Positions 18,027 through 22,909 of a stretch of DNA of 23,360 bases are shown in pieces. This stretch comes from a virus: the IMG/VR virus record IMGVR_UViG_3300030060_003997, positions 4,019 to 27,378 of that record; one strand, given 5' to 3'. The position numbers were made by a program, and so were the translations under genes. Position 1 is the stretch's first letter. Every line of letters begins with the position of its first letter. Under the pieces are notes generated by a model. The model did not search any database and had not been told where the DNA came from. It worked only from the letters and a program-made list of their open reading frames with translations.

Positions 18027-18102
18027 AGCTCCTATCTCTCTCATTATAGACCGCGACACCGCGATCCTCTTGATCGATAACAAAATCTCCTATCTTGCTC
18101 AT
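17749..18102 (-). other. Alternative overlapping frame, 117 codons
   Basis: This frame begins at ATG 18102 with an AGGAG site seven bases upstream and directly behind the best promoter candidate. It ends in a GTGA overlap with the nuclease start, so its edges look like those of real genes here. The first 28 residues (MSKIGDFVIDQEDRGVAVYN) read naturally. The rest is Arg-rich and lacks clear secondary structure, as expected for a shadow of the 110-aa gene in the -1 frame. It may be a short leader reading frame, a real overlapping gene, or only a well-placed shadow. Confidence 0.3.
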
Positions 18103-18125
18103 CGTTTTCTCCTATTGGCTTGCAA

Positions 18126-18154
18126 AGTATAACGACCATCAATACCATGAGCAA
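18126..18154 (-). promoter_or_regulatory. Putative sigma70-like promoter, leftward
   Basis: On the minus strand TATACT (18131-18126) lies 17 bases after TTGCTC (18154-18149). The -10 matches the consensus in five of six bases, the -35 only in TTG. The expected transcript start is near 18119, leaving a leader of about 17 bases with the AGGAG site before ATG 18102. The -35 lies inside the first codons of the divergent RusA gene, as expected when only 44 bases separate the two start codons. Confidence 0.45.
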
Positions 18155-18503
18155 CATCTTTCATACCACAATCTTGGGTGAGCCTGCATCAAAAGCGAAT
18201 TCGCGCAGGATGGTCACGATTGCGGGGAGAGCTAGGTTCATCAAAAGTCAGAAGGCGATTGATTACGTCACGGCGTTTGCAAAGCAGTGCCCGAAGCTGG
18301 ATGAACTGATTGAAGGAGACGTAAAAGTCACCATGACAATTCACTACAGGACTCGTAGACCTGACCTTGATGAGTCTGTGATCCTAGATTGTTTGGAAGG
18401 CTTTGCGTACAAAAACGATAGACAAGTTAAGGAGAAACACATTTACCATGCCCTTGATAAAGAAAACCCCAGAGCAGAGATCAAAGTCGAGCCACTCGTT
18501 TGA
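18147..18503 (+). CDS. rusA: RusA-type Holliday junction resolvase, 118 aa
   Basis: I choose ATG 18147; a longer frame from a TTG at 18120 has no ribosome binding site support. The product begins with the RusA-like strand and ligand loop (ILGEPASKANSRR), contains RPDLDESVILDCLEG (D73, D75, D81), and ends with KNDRQVKEKHIYHALDKENP followed by a strand EIKVEPL. The Asp pair in the R-P-D-x-D motif plus the later N-D-x-Q-V segment (D91) matches the acidic catalytic residues of RusA dimers, which cut four-way junctions. Length matches the family (about 120 aa). It would resolve recombination and replication intermediates made by the adjacent recombination and replication genes. It is the first gene of the rightward operon. 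Confidence 0.85.
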   Translation: MSNIFHTTILGEPASKANSRRMVTIAGRARFIKSQKAIDYVTAFAKQCPKLDELIEGDVKVTMTIHYRTRRPDLDESVILDCLEGFAYKNDRQVKEKHIYHALDKENPRAEIKVEPLV

Positions 18504-18774
18504 AGCGGCTAGGGTCATTGTGGACTTAGCGTTTCGGGATCTGGGTCATTCAAACGATGACATCAGGCTTGAGTCGGCTCAGTTCTTGATGGGGAAAACA
18601 TTAAAACCTTTTACCGACATACTGAAAGTCAGTGAGTCGGAGATACAAGCGATAGCAAAGATGGCTTTGAGGGAAGACGTAGGGGCTAGAAGGAAAGCCG
18701 CTGCGAAGGAGGCTTCTAAGAAGTTTGTCGTTCTTTGCGAACGTTCTCAGAGTACGTTCTCTACCAAACTTTAA
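18448..18774 (+). CDS. Hypothetical basic helical protein, 108 aa
   Basis: The proposed ATG at 18448 lies inside the RusA gene's end, with AAGGAG about 13 bases upstream, which is rather far; an in-frame start at 18403 is possible but less natural. The product has helices SSHSFEAARVIVDLAFRDL and DDIRLESAQFLMG, a SESEIQAIAKMALRED segment, and a basic stretch (ARRKAAAKEASKK). It could bind DNA, but no recognised helix-turn-helix is present. The last codons run through the first two GAACGTTC-type boxes and into the 17-base palindrome, so DNA sites there are constrained by both coding and regulation. No family recognised. Confidence 0.6.
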   Translation: MPLIKKTPEQRSKSSHSFEAARVIVDLAFRDLGHSNDDIRLESAQFLMGKTLKPFTDILKVSESEIQAIAKMALREDVGARRKAAAKEASKKFVVLCERSQSTFSTKL

Positions 18775-18807
18775 GTTTGGGGGATGGCCTTCGTAGAGTA
18801 CGTTCTC
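18737..18807 (+). promoter_or_regulatory. Three operator-like boxes before the primase gene
   Basis: Boxes lie at 18737-18748 (GCGAACGTTCTC), 18750-18761 (GAGTACGTTCTC) and 18796-18807 (GAGTACGTTCTC). Each is a near-palindrome around ACGT; the second and third are identical. Start-to-start spacings are 13 and 46 bases. The first two lie in the last codons of the upstream gene and the third about 43 bases before the primase start. This looks like a repressor or activator binding array for the replication genes. No protein is identified as the binder; the AlpA-like regulator at 21447-21899 is a candidate. Confidence 0.5.
18764..18780. repeat. 17-base palindrome across a stop codon
   Basis: CCAAACTT and AAGTTTGG flank a single central T, giving a perfect 8-base inverted repeat. 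It contains the TAA stop of the upstream gene and sits between the second and third boxes. There is no T-tract after it, so it is not a good intrinsic terminator; an operator or short RNA hairpin is possible. Confidence 0.55.
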
Positions 18808-18849
18808 AAATAAATATCATTTTTTTCAACGGTTCGCAAGGAGAATGCT

Positions 18850-20616
18850 TTGAACCAAGAAGATTTAGAATATTGGATAAAATCCAATGGAGAGGGCAGG
18901 CACATCTGCCCAGTGTGTTCACCAGACAGAAAGAAGAAGCACGACAAGACGCTAAGTGTGCATCCAGATGGTGACTCAATACTATATCAATGCTGGCACT
19001 GTTCGTTGTCCGGCAAGATCAACGCCAAAGCTGAATGGGAAATCCCTGTTAAGGCACCCGTCAAAGCGATCAGCATGCCAAAGCAATCTGATAAGGCGCT
19101 TGGTGACGCATTCCTACGCAACAGAGGGATAGATCCTGAGTTGGTCAAGGGTTATCAGGTTGTCGCTGGCACCAAATACTTCGGCGGCGAGGGCGAGCAC
19201 AGTGCAGTCGGCTTCGCTTACGGCGAGAACGAGGCCATCAAGTGGCGATCCGTCGAGGGTAAGCGGTTCATTCAGGACGGTAGTGCTGGCACCTTGTGGG
19301 GCATTGAGCATGCCGACGAAGAAAAGACCAAGACTATCATCATCACTGAGGGCGAATGCGATTGCTTGGCGATTGTGTCAGCGATAGAGCGTTCGCCTGA
19401 CACGGTTGTGGTGAGTGTTCCTAACGGGGCACCCCGCAAGGTAAGCAACCGGCGGGTAGATCCCAGTGAGGACAGAAAGTTTGCATACCTATGGAAAGCA
19501 AAATCTGTCCTCGAGTCTGCCGAAAAGATTATCTTAGCAATGGACTCGGACGAACCAGGCGAGGCTCTGGGTGAAGAGATCATGCGTCGAGTGGGCAGAG
19601 CGAAGTGCTATCACCTTGAGTTGCCGGAGGATTGCAAAGATCCAAACGAGTTCTTATCGAAGCATGGTGCCGATGAACTGTGCCGCGCAGTAGATGAGGC
19701 GGTGCCGACTCCACTGGTGGGCGTCTATCAGGCAAACGACTACGCAGAGGACGTTAGCTTCCTCTATGACAAGGGTTTGATGGGTGGCCTTAGTACTGGG
19801 TTCAGTGGTCTTGACGGGCTTTACACGGTGTTACAGGGCCAGCTAACGGTGGTCACTGGTCAGCCAGGATCTGGTAAATCGGAGTTTATCGATGCGGTGT
19901 TGGTGAATCTGGCAGAGCAGCATCAATGGAAGTTTGCTATCTGCTCTTTCGAGAACCCGCCGCCGATGCATATTATCAAGCTCGCAGAGAAGCATGCCCG
20001 TAAGCCTTTCTTTGAGGGGTTGCATGATCGGATGACTCGAGAAGAGTTAGATGATGCAAGTGCATGGGTTAACAATCACTTTGCTTTCTTGGAAAGCAAG
20101 GACAGTGAAGCCGCGACAATCGACAACATAATAGATCGCACCAAGATGGCGGTGATGAGGTTGGGTTGCAGGGGTTTGGTGATTGACCCTTACAACTACA
20201 TCGCGCAGTCCAACACTGAGATGGAGCATCAAGCTATCTCTGAGATGCTAACCCGCATGGTGCAGTTTGCTCGTAGCCATGATCTACACATCTGGTTCAT
20301 CGCCCACCCAGCGAAGATGAGAGCCAACGACTCAGGCGTGATGCCTATACCTAACGGCAACCACATCTCAGGCTCCGCAGCTTGGTTTGCTAAAGCGGAT
20401 TGTGGGATCACGGTGCATCGTGCAGAAGAACACATTGAGGTGCATTCTTGGAAGTGCCGGTTCAAATGGGTTGGTACTGTGGGTAACTCAAAACTCACTT
20501 ATGATCCAGTCACTGGGCGGTATAGAGATTATGTGGTAGAGGTGGGTGACTCCCCGCCTAACCTTGGAGGCAGAGATTACAATGAAACGAAAAGCGACTG
20601 GGACATCGACTTCTGA
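18850..20616 (+). CDS. Primase-helicase, T7 gp4/Twinkle type, 588 aa
   Basis: The start is TTG at 18850 with AAGGAG about seven bases upstream. An N-terminal zinc ribbon has C20, C23, C48 and C51. The TOPRIM primase core shows TEGECDCLA (E167, E169, D171) and AMDSDEPG (D232, D234). The helicase half has Walker A GQPGSGKS (G337-S344), a Walker B strand ending at D446 (GLVIDPYN), and WFIAHPAK, as in RecA-fold DnaB/gp4 helicases. The length matches single-polypeptide phage primase-helicases (about 570-590 aa). It unwinds DNA and makes primers at the phage fork; the DNA polymerase must be elsewhere. The last 35 bases overlap the next gene. Confidence 0.92.
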   Translation: MNQEDLEYWIKSNGEGRHICPVCSPDRKKKHDKTLSVHPDGDSILYQCWHCSLSGKINAKAEWEIPVKAPVKAISMPKQSDKALGDAFLRNRGIDPELVKGYQVVAGTKYFGGEGEHSAVGFAYGENEAIKWRSVEGKRFIQDGSAGTLWGIEHADEEKTKTIIITEGECDCLAIVSAIERSPDTVVVSVPNGAPRKVSNRRVDPSEDRKFAYLWKAKSVLESAEKIILAMDSDEPGEALGEEIMRRVGRAKCYHLELPEDCKDPNEFLSKHGADELCRAVDEAVPTPLVGVYQANDYAEDVSFLYDKGLMGGLSTGFSGLDGLYTVLQGQLTVVTGQPGSGKSEFIDAVLVNLAEQHQWKFAICSFENPPPMHIIKLAEKHARKPFFEGLHDRMTREELDDASAWVNNHFAFLESKDSEAATIDNIIDRTKMAVMRLGCRGLVIDPYNYIAQSNTEMEHQAISEMLTRMVQFARSHDLHIWFIAHPAKMRANDSGVMPIPNGNHISGSAAWFAKADCGITVHRAEEHIEVHSWKCRFKWVGTVGNSKLTYDPVTGRYRDYVVEVGDSPPNLGGRDYNETKSDWDIDF

Positions 20617-21058
20617 CAAGCCCATAAATGATATAGGTAACAAGGCGTTGCATGAACAACATGATGTAAAGATTGAAGAGGGCGAGGACGGTACATTCCG
20701 CGCTCGCATATCTGATCAGTTGTACATTGATAAGCTCTTGATGAAGAGTCAACTTACCATGTCGCAGCACAAGGCGGCTGAATTCTTGCTGCAAGTGTTC
20801 GTTGATGCAGGTGTCTTTGTTAAGACGGTTGACCACACATCGGCACTGTCTGGCATGACGGGTGGTTCGCCGCCCAGCATGCTGACCTCTGGTCTGATGA
20901 AGCTCAGGGACGTTTCTCTTTGCATTGAAGAGGCGGTAGGCGAGGACGATGCAGTCAAGGTTTGTGTCAGTGTCGCCAAAGACTTTGTTATCCAGGATGA
21001 TGACTTAGAAGTGTTCAGGAAAGCGTTCGATGCAGTGGATAAACACTATATGACGTAG
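20582..21058 (+). CDS. Hypothetical protein after primase-helicase, 158 aa
   Basis: ATG 20582 lies inside the primase gene's end, with GGAGG about 11 bases upstream. The first 30 residues are polar (KRKATGTSTSDK). A charged strand region follows (VKIEEGEDGTFRARISDQLYIDKLL), then a helix starting LTMSQHKAAEFLLQVFVDAGVFVKT, then a Gly/Ser/Pro loop (SGMTGGSPPSML), then helices. The D-x-L-y-x-d-x-L-L then L-T-x-x-Q-h-x-A-A segment has a look of DUF6456-like phage and alphaproteobacterial proteins, but this is a loose memory match. It may be a small regulator or replication accessory. Last gene of the rightward operon. Confidence 0.7.
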   Translation: MKRKATGTSTSDKPINDIGNKALHEQHDVKIEEGEDGTFRARISDQLYIDKLLMKSQLTMSQHKAAEFLLQVFVDAGVFVKTVDHTSALSGMTGGSPPSMLTSGLMKLRDVSLCIEEAVGEDDAVKVCVSVAKDFVIQDDDLEVFRKAFDAVDKHYMT

Positions 21059-21145
21059 TCTGATTGGGTATTGCACAATCCATCAACGTCTGAGATTCTT
21101 GCGTTGTCGGTTATGAATCTCCTTAACGTTACCGGCAGCCCCCAA

Positions 21146-21191
21146 GAACCCTGCCCGTGAAAGCATTCTCCATTGGTCACGGGCGGGGTTC
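21146..21191 (+). terminator. Strong 15-bp stem-loop, possible terminator or structured RNA
   Basis: Bases 21146-21160 pair with 21177-21191 over 15 positions with one G-T wobble, enclosing a 16-base loop. The stem is GC-rich (core GCCCGTGA/TCACGGGC). It lies 88 bases after the last rightward gene. The downstream sequence is CCTCCCTTGAGGG, without a T-tract, so it is not a canonical intrinsic terminator on the plus strand, nor on the minus strand. It may slow RNA polymerase, protect the 3' end of the transcript or be part of a small RNA. Confidence 0.5.
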
Positions 21192-21208
21192 CCTCCCTTG
21201 AGGGTGAC

Positions 21209-21310
21209 ATGAAAATAGACGATGAAATTAAGACAGGCGTTGTGATGGGTGTCAGCCTAGTTGGTGGCCTTTATGGGGTTGCCTATCTTTTGTATCTTCT
21301 TACAGATTGA
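21209..21310 (+). CDS. Single-pass membrane mini-protein, 33 aa
   Basis: ATG 21209 follows a GAGGG sequence by about four bases. The product starts with a charged head (MKIDDEIKTG), continues with a hydrophobic helix of about 20 residues (VVMGVSLVGGLYGVAYLLYLL) and ends TD. Charge placement and helix length fit one transmembrane segment. It sits alone between convergent operons and directly after a strong stem-loop. Small membrane proteins of phages can be toxins, lysis accessories or superinfection factors; nothing here tells which. Short length means chance cannot be excluded. Confidence 0.45.
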   Translation: MKIDDEIKTGVVMGVSLVGGLYGVAYLLYLLTD

Positions 21311-21321
21311 ATCCGGCAGTT

Positions 21322-21368
21322 GGAGCGATTAGGAGTGAATTAACACTGCCGCCTCCGATCATCGCTCC
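21322..21368. repeat. 8-bp inverted repeat with inner hairpin
   Basis: GGAGCGAT at 21322-21329 is the exact reverse complement of ATCGCTCC at 21361-21368. Inside the loop AGTG and CACT can pair around AATTAA. The plus-strand sequence after it is TATTTCTCAT, a weak T-rich run. It may be a secondary terminator or an RNA element. Confidence 0.4.
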
Positions 21369-21444
21369 TATTTCTCATAAGGAAGGGATATGACGATCCC
21401 GTCCGCCTGACGCTGCCGGTCGCCTGACGGCCCAAGCGGCTCAT
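21340..21444 (-). CDS. Candidate 34-aa basic mini-protein after the AlpA-like gene
   Basis: The frame starts at ATG 21444, two bases after the stop of the AlpA-like gene, so it could be translated by re-initiation. It encodes MSRLGRQATGSVRRTGSSY, then an Arg-rich end. There is no separate ribosome binding site beyond the TAAGG of the junction. The sequence is very basic and overlaps inverted repeats, so it may be a chance frame in a structured region. Confidence 0.25.
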   Translation of the reverse strand: MSRLGRQATGSVRRTGSSYPFLMRNRSDDRRRQC

Positions 21445-21446
21445 CC

Positions 21447-21899
21447 TTACAAAAGTTTTCTCATCTTACGAACAGTCATAGAATCAACGTCCTCGGACAA
21501 CACTTCAGGCAACGTGCTGACATCGCCCAGTGTGAGGTCTTTGTACGACATATGACGTATCTTGCCATCGTGGGTGTAGAAGACAGTGACCTCATAAAGA
21601 GGGTCTTTTTGAGGGGGTTCAACTACTTCTTCGTCGCTGCCGCTGTTACACACATCTAGCATCCACTGATTGATTTCTGACTCAACCCACACTGTGGTTC
21701 TGCCCACTTTGCGAGGAGCGGGGAAGGTCTTGTCATTGACAATTTTATAAACAAAGCTCCTGCTTAATCCCGTCCGCTCCATTACGTCAGGTAATCTCAT
21801 AAACCGCTCTCTGCTCGCGTCTGTGAAGGTAGGCTCTTCCTCTCTCAGGATCTCATCTGCCAACCTTTTTATCGCGTCTGCATCTTCGATAATGCTCAT
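21447..21899 (-). CDS. AlpA-like DNA-binding regulator with C-terminal extension, 150 aa
   Basis: The ATG at 21899 shares one base with the preceding TGA and has GGAGG seven bases upstream. After a 30-residue helical head, residues 33-80 form the AlpA/excisionase-type winged helix: RFMRLPDVMERTGLSRSFVYK, then FPAPRKVGRTTVWVESEINQWM. In this family the fold binds DNA as a transcription regulator or excisionase. The extra C-terminal part (100-150) has two strands (LYEVTVFYTHDG, RHMSYKDLTLGD) and a helical end (DSMTVRKMRKLL), and is absent from short AlpA proteins of about 65-75 residues. No integrase is visible, so regulation is more likely than excision. Confidence 0.8.
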   Translation of the reverse strand: MSIIEDADAIKRLADEILREEEPTFTDASRERFMRLPDVMERTGLSRSFVYKIVNDKTFPAPRKVGRTTVWVESEINQWMLDVCNSGSDEEVVEPPQKDPLYEVTVFYTHDGKIRHMSYKDLTLGDVSTLPEVLSEDVDSMTVRKMRKLL

Positions 21900-22111
21900 C
21901 AAAGATCCTCCACTTTCTCTTGCAAGGAAGTCCAGGTATCTTTGAAGTGCTTGTTATCCTCTTCTAGGATACCGTGAAACCAAAAGCAAGTGCCGATGGT
22001 GCCGTGAATTCGGGGGTCATCAGAGGATGCCCCCATCAAACGCTGTAGCATATCGACTTCAGATTTAGTCAGAGTTACTTCGTATAACTGCTCATCTACA
22101 GCACTAGTCAT
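21899..22111 (-). CDS. Small acidic hypothetical protein, 70 aa
   Basis: ATG 22111 has GGAG seven bases upstream and overlaps the preceding gene's stop by eight bases; the stop is coupled to the AlpA-like start. The product has a strand (LYEVTLTKSE), a helix (VDMLQRLMGA), a Gly/Cys/Trp stretch (GTIGTCFWFHGILEED) and a final helix (WTSLQEKVEDL). The opening L-T-K-S-E-x-x-x-L-x-x-L-M resembles openings within the two genes upstream. No family recognised. Confidence 0.65.
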   Translation of the reverse strand: MTSAVDEQLYEVTLTKSEVDMLQRLMGASSDDPRIHGTIGTCFWFHGILEEDNKHFKDTWTSLQEKVEDL

Positions 22112-22496
22112 TTGCTATCTCCGAAAGCTCAATTTCTCTTAGGGTGATCACCTCATGCGTTTGGAGCGGCGAACTCCACTCATACTCGCCTCGACACTGA
22201 TCTTTGATTGATCGCTCTAGACTAGCAAAACGACAATTGTCTTTTTGCATCGCCGCTAGAGATGCCTCGGAAATATCAAGCTCTTGCTTCTCTTCGTGAC
22301 GCATAGTATCGAAATTCAAAGAGGCTTGAGCATGAAGGATAAGATCAAGCAAAGCACAGACATCGCTCGCCGATAGGTGCAGCCGCTCTGGCGCATCAAG
22401 ATCCTCATGCTGAGAGATCTCTTTCTCCATAGCTCTGTTCTTAGCTAACGCATTGTTCAATTGCTGACGCAGTTCGTTTTTTGTTTCCGTTCTCAT
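22104..22496 (-). CDS. Hypothetical helical protein, 130 aa
   Basis: ATG 22496 follows AAGGAG by five bases. Residues 1-35 are a charged coiled coil (TKNELRQQLNNALAKNRAMEKE). Residues 39-75 hold LHLSASDVCALLDLILHAQASL, and the rest is charged helix (EASLAAMQKDNCRFASLERS) ending with a strand-like ITLREIELSEI. No recognised family. It belongs to a run of small acidic genes between methyltransferase and regulator, a region where phages often keep anti-host or anti-restriction proteins, though that is inference only. Confidence 0.65.
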   Translation of the reverse strand: MRTETKNELRQQLNNALAKNRAMEKEISQHEDLDAPERLHLSASDVCALLDLILHAQASLNFDTMRHEEKQELDISEASLAAMQKDNCRFASLERSIKDQCRGEYEWSSPLQTHEVITLREIELSEIAND

Positions 22497-22520
22497 AGGT
22501 TCTCCTTACGGGGTTTTAAA

Positions 22521-22898
22521 CTAGTTAGATGTTGTGGCTTCTTGCCTAGCCTTTTCATTTTTCTTTCTGTCAATAAATTCAATGACAGACTCTTTACCAG
22601 ACTCAATTCGGCGTAGGTCTAGCTCGCAAACGTAGATAGGACTGGCGTCGAACTCATCTACCTTCTCGATCTTTTTCAGCACCTTCTCAAGTTGCTCTAC
22701 ACTTTCGTCGTCGTAGCACTCTGCCTCTAGATCTTCGACGGTTTTCTCAAACGTAATCACGTCTAAAAAATCACTAAGCACCGTCGTGATGGTGAACCAT
22801 TCGTCCTCACTCAGACTAGCCTCGTTCTCATTGTCGCCGCCAGCCATCACAGTCATGTACGATTCGTACTGGTCTTCAGTCTTCTTGTGCCATTCCAT
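22521..22898 (-). CDS. Acidic hypothetical protein, 125 aa
   Basis: ATG 22898 has AGGAG five bases upstream and starts 11 bases after the methyltransferase stop. The product is strongly acidic in the middle (EKTVEDLEAECYDDESVEQLEK) and ends basic (FIDRKKNEKARQEA). It contains SLSEDEWFTITTVLSDFLDVI, then IYVCELDLRRIESGKESVIEF. The charge pattern could suit a DNA mimic or protein-binding role, but no family is recognised and this is only a possibility. Confidence 0.65.
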   Translation of the reverse strand: MEWHKKTEDQYESYMTVMAGGDNENEASLSEDEWFTITTVLSDFLDVITFEKTVEDLEAECYDDESVEQLEKVLKKIEKVDEFDASPIYVCELDLRRIESGKESVIEFIDRKKNEKARQEATTSN

Positions 22899-22909
22899 AG
22901 GGACTCCTA

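Larger units (their letters stand above)
21059..21446. other. Non-coding-rich region between convergent operons
   Basis: This 388-base stretch separates the rightward replication operon from the leftward methyltransferase-AlpA operon. It lacks a long gene but holds a 15-bp stem-loop, a 33-aa membrane ORF, an 8-bp inverted repeat with a 31-base loop, a GGGAT/ATCCC pair, and a direct repeat CGCCTGACG at 21404 and 21421. I see no classic T-tract terminator, no tRNA fold and no clear promoter. It may be a bidirectional transcription stop zone or contain a structured RNA. Confidence 0.5.

Noticed and set aside
18776-18849. Strong promoter before the primase gene
   Set aside because: TATCAT at 18815 could be a -10, but no convincing -35 lies 16-18 bases upstream, so I do not annotate it.
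21059-21446. tRNA gene in the gap, suggested by the GC-rich stem and a GGGTTC/GGGGTTC run
   Set aside because: No acceptor stem, D-arm or T-loop geometry (GGTTCGANNCC) can be formed around the hairpin.
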